64,000 nucleotides of DNA from Anaerolineae bacterium (GTDB taxonomy: Bacteria; Chloroflexota; Anaerolineae; Aggregatilineales; Phototrophicaceae). Numbering within the stretch: position 1 is the stretch's first letter; the number at the start of each line of letters is the position of its first letter. Below are positions 8,030 to 16,376 of the stretch, piece after piece. The notes below the pieces were generated by a model, which did not search any database, was not told where the DNA came from, and saw nothing but the letters and a program-made list of their open reading frames with translations. The position numbers were made by a program, and so were the translations under genes. The DNA lies in assembly GCA_025454495.1 (NCBI GenBank), contig JALOOI010000003.1, forward strand, positions 1 to 64,000, read 5' to 3'.

Positions 8030-9550
8030 CTAAACGGGGGCGCTTTCGGCGATGGCGGGCAGCGCCACGAAAAAGGTACTGCCGGCCGCCGGGCTGCTCT
8101 TCAGCCACATGCGCCCGCCATGCATCTCCACCAGCCGCCGGGCGATGGTCAGCCCCAGGCCCACACCACCATATTCGCGGGTGGCGGTGGCATCAATCTG
8201 GATGTAGCGTTCAAAAATGCGGGTCTGTTCGTCCGGGGCGATGCCAATGCCGGTATCGATCACCTGGATGATGACCCAGGCACCATCTTCCAGCCAGCCG
8301 GTGGCGGGCAGTGGGAAGCTGGCACAGACCCCGTGCCGCACCAGGGCGGGCGACAGTCTCAGGCGGATGCTGCCCTGCGGTGTGAACTTCACCGCGTTAT
8401 CCAGCAGGCTGGCGAAAATCTGGTGCAGCCGCAGCGGCTCACCCTGAAGCAGCAGCCGGTCGGCCGGAAAATCATACGCCACCCGCAGCCCGCGGGCTAC
8501 GGCCCGGGGTTCCACTTCGTTCAGCGCCGTGCGGGCAATATCGATCACATTCACCGCGCTGCGGCTAACGTCCAGCCGGCCCGCTTCCAGATTGTTTAAA
8601 TCCAGAATGGCGTTAATCAATTCGGCCAGGTGGGTGCCATTGCGATAAATGCGATCCAGCCGATTTTGCTGTTCGGCGGTGAGGCTGCCATACATGCCGC
8701 TGCTCAGCAGTTCGCTGTAGCCGATGATGGAATTCAGCGGGGTACGCAGTTCGTGGCTCATGGTGGCCATAAATTCGGTGCGGTAACGGTTGGCCACTTC
8801 CAGTTGATTGTTCAAACTGTCCACCCGGCGTTTTTCGGCTTCCAGTTCCTGAATAACGCGGCGCAGGCTGTGATTGCTGGCTTGCAGCTCCTGGTTCAGG
8901 TCGCGCAGCGGGTTGAACACGCGCAGCCGCAGCACCGTCGCGCCCATCCAGATGGCCGCCACCGAGTTCAGCACCAGGTCCAACGGCAGCGGCAGCAGCC
9001 CCGGTGCCAGGTCGGTGGCATAGGCCAGCCAAATCAGCAGCGCCGGTACGCGCAGCCAGGCCGCCCGCTGGTCGGCACGGGTGTACAGGCCATACAGCGC
9101 ATAGCCCAGGCTGAGGACGGCCAGCAGCGCCAGCAGCACCCCGGCCGGATGCAGGCTGTAACCATCGCCCGCCCCAAACTGGAAGACCTGGCCGCTCCAG
9201 ATGAGGAACAGCGCCACCAGTGCGACCGCGGTGCCCGCCGCCGCGTTCCTGCGCCAGCCCTCCTGCCGGTCGTGGAGCAGCGTGGCGATGAAGACAAAAT
9301 AACTGATGAGGTGAAACACCATGAACGAGGCGATCAATTTGATGCCGGTGCCTGGCTCCGGGTCAATGCTGCCGGGCAGGGTGCGGATGAAGCCGGCGAA
9401 ACTCCAGCACATCAGGCTGAAGCAGAACAGCGCGAAGATGATATTGATGCGCCCGCGGCCCGGTGTCACCAGCACGGAGAACATCAGCCCGGCCGACACC
9501 GACATGGACAGGCTGTAAATCGCCACCAGCAGCACTTCAAAAAGAGTCAT
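8030..9550 (-). CDS. Membrane histidine kinase with N-terminal 7TM sensor
   Basis: A 506-residue sensor kinase. Residues 1-210 contain about seven hydrophobic segments matching the histidine-kinase N-terminal 7TM region. A coiled coil follows at 215-255. The H-box is FMATMSHELRTPLNS with phospho-acceptor H266. The ATPase domain has N385 (LLDNAVKFT), the G1 box DTGIGIAPD at 432-440 and the G2 box GGVGLGLT at 461-468, so all kinase motifs are intact. The ligand is unknown. Its natural partners are the receiver and receiver-cyclase genes just downstream. A weak -10 (TATACT, plus-strand 9588-9593) lies upstream. Confidence 0.92.
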   Translation of the reverse strand: MTLFEVLLVAIYSLSMSVSAGLMFSVLVTPGRGRINIIFALFCFSLMCWSFAGFIRTLPGSIDPEPGTGIKLIASFMVFHLISYFVFIATLLHDRQEGWRRNAAAGTAVALVALFLIWSGQVFQFGAGDGYSLHPAGVLLALLAVLSLGYALYGLYTRADQRAAWLRVPALLIWLAYATDLAPGLLPLPLDLVLNSVAAIWMGATVLRLRVFNPLRDLNQELQASNHSLRRVIQELEAEKRRVDSLNNQLEVANRYRTEFMATMSHELRTPLNSIIGYSELLSSGMYGSLTAEQQNRLDRIYRNGTHLAELINAILDLNNLEAGRLDVSRSAVNVIDIARTALNEVEPRAVARGLRVAYDFPADRLLLQGEPLRLHQIFASLLDNAVKFTPQGSIRLRLSPALVRHGVCASFPLPATGWLEDGAWVIIQVIDTGIGIAPDEQTRIFERYIQIDATATREYGGVGLGLTIARRLVEMHGGRMWLKSSPAAGSTFFVALPAIAESAPV

Positions 9551-9619
9551 GGTCAGCCGTGCAGACTGTGTATGATTCGATACCCACAGTATAAAGCAAA
9601 ATGACAGAATGCGCCGGGA

Positions 9620-10240
9620 TCAGGGAGCGTTAAAACGAAAGCGTTCCAGGTAGGCCCAGTCCTCCGGCGGCCAGTAGCGGATGAGCGCTTCACCGATGAT
9701 GCTGTCACGGCGCACGGTGCCGAAGGCCCGCGAGTCGTTGCTGTGATTGCGATTATCCCCCATGACAAAATATTCTTCCGGCCCCAGGGTGACGATTTGC
9801 GCCTGGCAACTGGAGGTGCAGTTGCGCTCATTGATGTAAGTTTCGTTCAGCAGTTTGCCATTGAGGTAAATATGCGCGATGGTGATTTCCGTGCCGTTTT
9901 CCGTGCGCTGTTCCGGGCGCACTTCAATGGTATCGCCGGGCAGCCCGATGGCCCGTTTAATGAGCGGCGGGTCGCCCAGGCGTGACCGCGGCGAATTGAA
10001 GACCACAATATCGCCCCGCTGCGGCTGGCCCACCAGGTAATGAATGCGGCTGATGATGAGGCGCTGATCGTTGTGGAAGGTGGGCTGCATACTGGGCCCC
10101 TCCACCAGAAAGCGCGGCGCGGCCATCTCCACCAGCACATACACCACGGCCACAAAAAGTATCGTTTCGACCAGTTCGCGCAGGAACCAGCGGCGCTGCA
10201 ACAGCGGCCGGGGCTCCGTTTTACGGCGTGCCAGATGCAT
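9620..10240 (-). CDS. lepB: Signal peptidase I (downstream copy of a tandem pair)
   Basis: A 206-residue type I signal peptidase that removes signal peptides on the outer face of the membrane. One N-terminal membrane segment spans about 22-40. The Ser-Lys dyad is S50 in VEGPSMQPTF and K95 in PPLIKRAIGLPGD, and the box E signature GDNRNHSNDSR is complete. A longer open frame runs into the upstream copy, but ATG 10240 gives the standard N-terminus. The start lies 20 bases inside the upstream signal peptidase gene, so the two are translationally coupled. Confidence 0.93.
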   Translation of the reverse strand: MHLARRKTEPRPLLQRRWFLRELVETILFVAVVYVLVEMAAPRFLVEGPSMQPTFHNDQRLIISRIHYLVGQPQRGDIVVFNSPRSRLGDPPLIKRAIGLPGDTIEVRPEQRTENGTEITIAHIYLNGKLLNETYINERNCTSSCQAQIVTLGPEEYFVMGDNRNHSNDSRAFGTVRRDSIIGEALIRYWPPEDWAYLERFRFNAP

Positions 10241-10838
10241 AAGGGTATCCTGTGATGAGGCCTGCGCGGGGCAGGGGAAAATAACGTAAAACCACCGTGC
10301 CAACCAGATGGTCAAAGCCCACCGGGCCAAAACGCCGCGAGTCTTCGCTGTGATTGCGATTATCGCCCATGACGAAATATTGTCCGGCGGCCAGTTGCCA
10401 GGTCTGGCTGTCGTCACAGCGGGCGGCCTCGCAGGGTTCAGCCAGGTACGGCTCCTCCAGCACCACGCCGTTGATGGTGACGCGGGTTTGCTGAAAACCA
10501 ATCGTTTCCCCTGGCAGCCCGATGATGCGTTTGATGAGCATGGTGCCGGGCCGGTCACGCGGGTTGACCGAATTAAACACCACCAGGTCGCCGCGCCGGG
10601 GGGCGGTGGCCAGGTAATGCAGCCGGCTGATGACCAGGCGGTCGCCATCGACAAAGGTGGGCTGCATACTGCGCCCGTCCACCAGCGAGCGCGGAATGGT
10701 CATATCGAACAGCGCGACCACCATCAGCACAAAGAGGATCGTCCGCAGCGCTTCTTCCGGGAAGCCGGGCAGGCGCAGCGCCGGCCGCTGCTGCCGGTTG
10801 AAAGCCCCGCGCAGCGCACGTATGAAAGACGCGATCAT
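10221..10838 (-). CDS. lepB: Signal peptidase I (upstream copy of a tandem pair)
   Basis: A 205-residue paralogue of the next gene. It has one membrane segment at about 31-47, nucleophile S57 in VDGRSMQPTF, general base K103 in LIKRIIGLPGE, and GDNRNHSEDSRRFG. An in-frame start at 10916 would add 26 residues that look like translated leader; the start at 10838 gives normal length. It overlaps the second copy by 20 bases. Two active copies side by side suggest division of labour over substrates, though this is inference. Confidence 0.9.
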   Translation of the reverse strand: MIASFIRALRGAFNRQQRPALRLPGFPEEALRTILFVLMVVALFDMTIPRSLVDGRSMQPTFVDGDRLVISRLHYLATAPRRGDLVVFNSVNPRDRPGTMLIKRIIGLPGETIGFQQTRVTINGVVLEEPYLAEPCEAARCDDSQTWQLAAGQYFVMGDNRNHSEDSRRFGPVGFDHLVGTVVLRYFPLPRAGLITGYPYASGTP

Positions 10839-10990
10839 GCTCAGTGTTATCCATCCTGCCCGCTGCGGGGGCCAGTAACTCAGCGTGGTCTGGCGGGCGC
10901 TCGGCCGCCGTGCCACCGGCGACCCCGAAGCGCCGGCCGGGCGATGTCGGGCGGGGGCGGGCCAGCGGCAGCGCCCTCATGCCGCCGGCG

Positions 10991-11019
10991 ATTATAGACC
11001 TGCCCGGCCGCAGCGACAA
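10991..11019 (-). promoter_or_regulatory. Sigma70 promoter of the signal peptidase pair
   Basis: On the minus strand TTGTCG (11019-11014), a 17-base spacer and a consensus TATAAT (10996-10991). The predicted start near 10984 leaves a leader of about 145 bases before the start at 10838. This is one of the clearest promoters in the window. Confidence 0.7.
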
Positions 11020-11078
11020 GACAGGATGCTTTCTGCCGGCGGGTGGTATGTCCCCGTGCGAAAATGCTGCGTATCCAT

Positions 11079-11084
11079 TATACT
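11079..11084 (+). promoter_or_regulatory. Candidate -10 element of the GAF-cyclase gene
   Basis: TATACT lies about 45 bases before the GTG start at 11129. No good -35 is present. The 290-base region 10839-11128 holds this and the divergent signal-peptidase promoter; I see no gene in it. Confidence 0.35.
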
Positions 11085-11128
11085 CATGCATAGATTAAGA
11101 TAAATAGCGGCACTCCAGGGATAAATCT

Positions 11129-12697
11129 GTGGCAGAAGAAACGGTGCTGATCGTCGATGATGGCAAAGATAACCGCGACTTCATCGTCGAATACGTGCTT
11201 GAACCCAACGGTTACAAATACCTGACGGCCCGTGATGGGCTGGAAGGGCTTCAGCTTGCGCTTAAACACAAGCCGGATTTGATCCTGCTGGACCTGGAAA
11301 TGCCGCGCATGAAAGGCACCCAGGTGCTGGAACAGCTCGAAGCGCACAATCTCGATATCCCGGTGGTGCTGATGACCTTTCACGGGTCGGAGGAAATCGC
11401 CGTTGAAGTGTACCGGATGGGGGTGAAGGATTACATCAAAAAGCCCTACTACCCGGAAGAAATGCTGGAATCGATTGAACGCAGCCTGTCCGAAACGCGC
11501 CTGCGCCGGGAAAAAGAAGCCCTCACCGAGCGCGTTTTGCAGGCCAACCGCGAGCTGCAACGCCGCCTGAACGAACTGAATATCCTGTACAATGTGGGGA
11601 AAAGCGTCACCTCCATCATGGATCTGACGCGCCTGCTGCCCAACATCGTGCAGGCGACAGCGCACGTGGCCCGCGCCGAAGAAGTGCTGCTGTGCTTGAT
11701 GGAAAATGACCGCCTCATCTGCCGGGCGCATAAGCCCCCCCGCGTGACCCAGGCCAAAGCGGCCGATTTTGAAGTGAGCGATGCCTTTGTGCAGCACGTC
11801 ATCAAGACGCGGCAGCCGCTGACGGTGGGCGCGGAACAGCTCAGCCGCACGCCGCACGCCCGCAAACCTTCCTCGCTGGCCTGTGTGCCGCTGGTCATTC
11901 ATGATCGCGTCCTGGGGGTGCTGGAGGTGCTGAACTTCACCGGCAATGTGGAGGCTTTCACCACCCACGATACCTCCATGCTCAGCGCCATTGCCGATTA
12001 TGCCGCCATCGCCATCGAAAATTCGCGCAATTATGATGCCATCCGCACCTCGAAAGATAAACTGCGCGATTCATTTGAGCGTTTTGTGCCGCCGCAGGTG
12101 GTGGCCCGGGTGGTATCTAACCCGGAGGATGTGAAGCCCGGCGGCCAGCGCCAGGTGGTCAGTGTGCTGTTTGCTGATATTCGCGGTTACACCGCCTGGA
12201 GCGAAAGTGTGTCGCCGGAGCGCGTCATCGAAACGCTCAATCATTTTCTCGATCTGGCGGCCGGGGTGATTATGGGGTGGGAAGGCACGCTGGATAAATA
12301 CTTCGGCGATGGCCTGATGGCCATTTTCAATGCCCCCACCGCGCAGCCGGATCATGTGCATCGGGCGGTGGATGCTGCCCTGGCGCTGATGCGGGCGGCC
12401 CAGGAAGTGAACCAGCAGCACGGCTACCAGCTTTCCTACAGCATCGGCGTGCATACCGGCGAAGCCGTGGTGGGCTACATCGGCACCAGCCGCGCCCTCA
12501 ACTATACGGCTATCGGCGACACGGTGAACCTGGCCCGCCGCCTGCAAGAATCGGCGCAGCCGGGGCAAATTCTGGTCGATGAATCGGTGGTGAAAGTGCT
12601 GGGGAACCAGGTGCAGGCCCGGATGCTGGGTGAATTGAAGGTGAAGGGCCGCAAAAGCCCGGCCCTGGCCTATGAACTGATTGATCTCAAAGGCTGA
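11129..12697 (+). CDS. Receiver-GAF-class III adenylate cyclase fusion
   Basis: A 522-residue cytoplasmic signalling enzyme. A receiver occupies 1-120 (D10/D11, phospho-acceptor D55, K105), a coiled coil 125-155, a GAF-like domain about 155-300, and a class III cyclase 340-515. Catalytic residues are complete: D350 and D394 for metals, K390 and T460 for adenine recognition, N467 and R471 for the transition state. It should make cAMP under joint control of phosphorylation and a GAF ligand. Its cyclase domain resembles that at 6486-7526, including the shared FERFV-PPQ linker before it. The start is GTG. It diverges from the signal peptidase pair. Confidence 0.9.
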   Translation: MAEETVLIVDDGKDNRDFIVEYVLEPNGYKYLTARDGLEGLQLALKHKPDLILLDLEMPRMKGTQVLEQLEAHNLDIPVVLMTFHGSEEIAVEVYRMGVKDYIKKPYYPEEMLESIERSLSETRLRREKEALTERVLQANRELQRRLNELNILYNVGKSVTSIMDLTRLLPNIVQATAHVARAEEVLLCLMENDRLICRAHKPPRVTQAKAADFEVSDAFVQHVIKTRQPLTVGAEQLSRTPHARKPSSLACVPLVIHDRVLGVLEVLNFTGNVEAFTTHDTSMLSAIADYAAIAIENSRNYDAIRTSKDKLRDSFERFVPPQVVARVVSNPEDVKPGGQRQVVSVLFADIRGYTAWSESVSPERVIETLNHFLDLAAGVIMGWEGTLDKYFGDGLMAIFNAPTAQPDHVHRAVDAALALMRAAQEVNQQHGYQLSYSIGVHTGEAVVGYIGTSRALNYTAIGDTVNLARRLQESAQPGQILVDESVVKVLGNQVQARMLGELKVKGRKSPALAYELIDLKG

Positions 12698-12741
12698 CTG
12701 TGACCGCGACCGTGAACGGCCCGGCCACGGCCGGCCGGCGG

Positions 12742-14118
12742 TTATTCCTCGTTTTGCTGGCGTTCCCGAAAGCTGATGCGGATCGGTGTGCCTTCAAAAG
12801 CATAACGCTCACGGATGCGGTTCTCCAGAAAACGCTCATAGCTAAAGTGCAGCAGCCGCTTATCGTTGATGTGCAGCAGGAAAATGGGCGGCTCTGAGCG
12901 TACCTGGGTGGCGTAAAAAATCTTCAGCCGGCGCGTGCCGCGTGTGGGCGGGGCGTGCTGCTCCATGGCATCGCGGATAATCTGGTTCAATTCAGACGTG
13001 GGGATGCGCGTAAACCGATTTTCGTAAACGCGGTTGGCGGTGGCCAGCACCTCATGAATGCGCTGGCCCTCCAGGGCGCTGATGAAGATCACCGGCGCAA
13101 ACGGCACAAAATGCAGCCGTTCCCGCACGCTGGCCAGGAACGTGTTCATGGTGTAGCTGTCTTTGGCCAGCGCGTCCCACTTGTTGACCACAATCACCAG
13201 GCTGCGATAGGCTTCCATCACATAGCCGGCGATGTGTTCATCCTGGTCGGTGACACCTTCGGTCGCGTCGATCACCAGCAGCGCCACATCACAGCGTTCA
13301 ATGGCTTTCAGCGCCCGGATGACGCTGAACTGCTCCACACCCGGCTCAATGCGGCCGCGCCGCCGAATGCCAGCGGTATCAATGAGGGTGATGGTTTCAC
13401 CGTGCCATTGAATATTCGTGTCGATGGCATCGCGGGTGGTGCCGGCAATGGGGCTGACGATCACGCGGTCTTCCCCGATGAGCTTGTTCAGCAGGGTGCT
13501 TTTGCCGGCATTGGGGCGGCCCACAATGGCGATCTTCAGGTGATTGTCGTCCGCATCTTCATCGCCCGCGCCGCCCTGTTCGCGCAGAGCAGTGACCACC
13601 GCATCCAGCATATCGCCCACGCCGCCACCGTGAATGGCACTGACGGCGAACACCTCGCCCAGGCCCAGGCCATAAAATTCAAAAGCGTCCTGGTCATCTT
13701 TGATGTCGTCGGCCTTGTTGGCGGCCACCACCACCGCCTTGCTGGTGCGGCGCAAAATTTCGGCGATGGTTTCATCGGCGGCGGTGATGCCGTGCTCAAT
13801 ATCCACCACCAGGATGATGGCATCGGCATCCTGCACGGCCGTCAGCGCCTGCGCTTTAATCTGCGGCACGAATTCGGCGCTGCCTTCGGCCAGCGGGGCC
13901 GTATCGCGGGAGCCTTTCGGCTCATAAATTTCGATGCCGCCGGTATCCACCACATGAAACGTCAGTCCGTTCCAGTTCGCCTCGGCCTGAAGCCGGTCGC
14001 GGGTGGTGCCGGGAATTTCATGGGTGACGGCCAGGCGCTCGCCCACCAGCCGGTTGAACAGGGTACTTTTGCCCACGTTGGGCCGCCCCACCAGGGCGAC
14101 GACGGGTTTGTAGGTCAT
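12742..14118 (-). CDS. der: Ribosome biogenesis GTPase Der (EngA)
   Basis: A 458-residue double GTPase of standard length that matures the 50S ribosomal subunit. The first G domain has GRPNVGKS at 11-18, GTTRDR and DTGG. The second has GRPNAGKS near 203-210, GTTRDAIDT, DTAGIRRRG and NKWD. A C-terminal KH-like domain follows and ends in RISFRERQQNEE. The gene lies 14 bases after the YbbR-domain gene and is the last of the cdaA - ybbR - der run. Confidence 0.97.
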   Translation of the reverse strand: MTYKPVVALVGRPNVGKSTLFNRLVGERLAVTHEIPGTTRDRLQAEANWNGLTFHVVDTGGIEIYEPKGSRDTAPLAEGSAEFVPQIKAQALTAVQDADAIILVVDIEHGITAADETIAEILRRTSKAVVVAANKADDIKDDQDAFEFYGLGLGEVFAVSAIHGGGVGDMLDAVVTALREQGGAGDEDADDNHLKIAIVGRPNAGKSTLLNKLIGEDRVIVSPIAGTTRDAIDTNIQWHGETITLIDTAGIRRRGRIEPGVEQFSVIRALKAIERCDVALLVIDATEGVTDQDEHIAGYVMEAYRSLVIVVNKWDALAKDSYTMNTFLASVRERLHFVPFAPVIFISALEGQRIHEVLATANRVYENRFTRIPTSELNQIIRDAMEQHAPPTRGTRRLKIFYATQVRSEPPIFLLHINDKRLLHFSYERFLENRIRERYAFEGTPIRISFRERQQNEE

Positions 14119-14132
14119 AGCGTCTTCTCAGT

Positions 14133-15437
14133 TCACTCGTAACGAACGGAGGATGATAGCACAGGAAGGGGCGGGCGGGCAGGCGGCGGCGTTGGTTCTG
14201 GCGCTGGCGTGCCCCGTGTGATCGTCAGCGTCACTGTGCGCGGCAGCGTTTGAATGCTGTTGACGATGACCTGCCCCTGCTGAATGAGGATGCGCGGCGG
14301 GCGTTCAAAATTGCCTTCCAGCAGCCCGTTCACATCCACCACCGCCTGAATATCTTCCGCGTTGATGCCGTCCAGCACCGCCAGCGGCGCGTTCAGCACC
14401 ACATCCAGCCGCGGCGGGTTCAGCGTCACCTGCATCTCCGGGCTTGCGCCGATGAGCGTTACCGGGATATTGTCGTACTGGCGGGCCGTCACCAGCGCGA
14501 TGATGCCCACCTGCACCCGAATTTGATTATCGCTGCTCAGCAGCAGCGTATCCGCCGGCAGCTCCAGCGGCACGGTCACTTCAAAGCGCCCGGTGCGCCC
14601 GCTGAGATCAATGGGCGTGGTGCTGACGGTGCTGCCCAGGCGGTTGAGCGCTTCCGGCGACCCGGTGAGATACACCACCTGGGGATCAATGCGGATGCTC
14701 TCAAAAACATAGCCTTCCGGCAGCGTATCGAACAGAATGCCGGGGCGCACCGTCACCTGGCGCACATCCGGGCGGGCATAGATGTTCACGCTGGCCGGCA
14801 CCACCGCCGGCACGATGGTCACTGCGCGCACCGGCTGGCCGGCGGCATCCACCGCCACCAGCGGAATATCCGCCGTCAGCGGGTTGCGCTGGTCGCCCAG
14901 GATGAGGTCGCCGCGCACTTCGACCACGGGGCCCACCTGGCCGGAGGCTCCGCGGACTTCCGCCTGAAAAACATTGGTCTGCGGCTGGTCATAGGCGAAA
15001 TCGGCCGGCGGCGGTTCGATCACCCGCAGCACCACCGGCTTCCGCACCGCTTCCAGCCGTTCCAGCGTGATGGTGATCTGCGTGGGCTGCGTATCGGTGG
15101 TGATGATACCGGGGCGATTCACCCGCACCGTCAGCGGGACGATGTGGGTGCCGGCGCTGCGCCCCTGTACATCGGCCGTCAGGGTGATGTCGTCACGGGT
15201 GAGGGCCGCCAGCACCGAGCGCTGCGCCCGCACATTCACCAGCGCCGTCTCGGTGGGGGTGTTGGTGATGACGTAATCGCTATCCGCGGCGATGGTGATG
15301 GGAATGGCGCGAAAAATCGTTTGCTGGATCGGATCGGCCTGAATGGTGGCAGCAAACCAGACGACAAAGGCCAGCACCAGCGAAATGCCGAACCAGACGC
15401 TATTTTGCAGCAGCAGCCTGCCGGATCGCCGCGACAT
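14133..15437 (-). CDS. cdaR: YbbR-domain protein, CdaR-like regulator of diadenylate cyclase
   Basis: A 434-residue protein with a short cytoplasmic N-terminus, one membrane segment at about 13-31 and an extracytoplasmic part built from repeated YbbR-like beta domains. Repeats of the type LERLEAVRKPVVLRV and VRQVTVRPGILFDTLPEGY are visible. It ends in a proline-rich tail. In Firmicutes the CdaR protein binds the membrane cyclase CdaA and tunes c-di-AMP synthesis. Here the gene lies 10 bases after cdaA, which supports that role. The symbol rests on domain and position, not on full-length similarity. Confidence 0.8.
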   Translation of the reverse strand: MSRRSGRLLLQNSVWFGISLVLAFVVWFAATIQADPIQQTIFRAIPITIAADSDYVITNTPTETALVNVRAQRSVLAALTRDDITLTADVQGRSAGTHIVPLTVRVNRPGIITTDTQPTQITITLERLEAVRKPVVLRVIEPPPADFAYDQPQTNVFQAEVRGASGQVGPVVEVRGDLILGDQRNPLTADIPLVAVDAAGQPVRAVTIVPAVVPASVNIYARPDVRQVTVRPGILFDTLPEGYVFESIRIDPQVVYLTGSPEALNRLGSTVSTTPIDLSGRTGRFEVTVPLELPADTLLLSSDNQIRVQVGIIALVTARQYDNIPVTLIGASPEMQVTLNPPRLDVVLNAPLAVLDGINAEDIQAVVDVNGLLEGNFERPPRILIQQGQVIVNSIQTLPRTVTLTITRGTPAPEPTPPPARPPLPVLSSSVRYE

Positions 15438-15447
15438 ACCCGCCCCT

Positions 15448-16320
15448 TCAGGATGGCTCAGTGTGGCGGGCGGGGGCGAGCAGCCGCCACCAGCGCTGAA
15501 GCCGGGCCGGCAGCCCTTCGCGCGGGGTGGCTTTGGGGCCGTAAAAGGCCGTCAGGATGGTACGCAGCCGGTCTACGTCCAGCCGCGAGACCATGCGCCC
15601 GCCGCTGGTGACGGCGATTTTGCCGGTTTCTTCCGAGACCACCACGCACACGGCATCACTCACCTCGCTGATGCCCAGGGCGGCCCGGTGGCGCGTGCCC
15701 ATTTTGGGGTGGGGCAGGTTGCGGCTGGCGGTGAGGGGCAGCACCGCCGCCGCCGAGGCGATGCGCCCGGCGCTGTCGGTGATGACGGCCCCATCGTGCA
15801 GTTCCGTTTTGGGCCAAAAGATCGTCAGCAGCAGTTCGGCGGAATAGGCGCTCTCCAGCCGAATGCCGGTGCGGATGAATTCGTCCAGGCTGCTGTGGCG
15901 CTGGAGGACGATGAGCGCCCCGTGCCGGCGCTCGGCCAGTTTTTCGGCCGCGCGGCAGGTCTCGTCGATCACCCGCTGGCGCACATGATCCGGCGAGGCC
16001 CGGCTGAAGCGCAAACTGCCGCGCCCCACCTGCTCCAAAGCCCGCCGAATCTCGGGCTGGAAGATGACCGGAATGGCCAGCGCCAGCAGCAAAACGGCGT
16101 TGCCCAGCAGCCAGCCCAGGGCCTGAAATTGAAACACCCCCGCCAGCAGCACCAGCCCGGCCAGGATAATCATCATGCCCCGGAACAGCGCCACCGCCTG
16201 CGTGCCCCGGAATAGAAACGTGAGGCTGAAGAACAGCAGGGCGACGATGACAATATCCAGGACATCATTGGCCGACAGGCTGGAGAGAATCCACAAAAAT
16301 TCCTGCACAGCACCCCTCAA
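15448..16320 (-). CDS. cdaA: Membrane diadenylate cyclase (c-di-AMP synthase)
   Basis: A 290-residue protein that condenses two ATP into c-di-AMP. Three membrane segments lie in about 19-90, then the DAC domain with the catalytic DGA motif (D176-A178 in ELHDGAVI) and RHR motif (R210-R212 in GTRHRAALG). It ends in a basic, proline-containing tail. The longest reading starts at a TTG without a ribosome site; GTG at 16308 has GAGGGG just upstream and may be the true start. It precedes the YbbR-domain partner, the classical cdaA-cdaR arrangement, here followed by der instead of glmM. Confidence 0.94.
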   Translation of the reverse strand: MRGAVQEFLWILSSLSANDVLDIVIVALLFFSLTFLFRGTQAVALFRGMMIILAGLVLLAGVFQFQALGWLLGNAVLLLALAIPVIFQPEIRRALEQVGRGSLRFSRASPDHVRQRVIDETCRAAEKLAERRHGALIVLQRHSSLDEFIRTGIRLESAYSAELLLTIFWPKTELHDGAVITDSAGRIASAAAVLPLTASRNLPHPKMGTRHRAALGISEVSDAVCVVVSEETGKIAVTSGGRMVSRLDVDRLRTILTAFYGPKATPREGLPARLQRWWRLLAPARHTEPS

Positions 16321-16376
16321 GATGCGGCCGGCACAGGCTGCGCCGGCCGTGGTACGCCGGTATGGGTGGGCCGGCC

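Noticed and set aside
9620-10654. A longer signal peptidase reading starting at 10654
   Set aside because: The extra N-terminus is an out-of-frame read of the upstream signal peptidase gene; ATG 10240 gives the family's normal start.
14250-15611. A 453-codon plus-strand open frame
   Set aside because: Antisense to the YbbR-domain gene; the product is Arg/His/Gln-rich low complexity with no recognisable fold.
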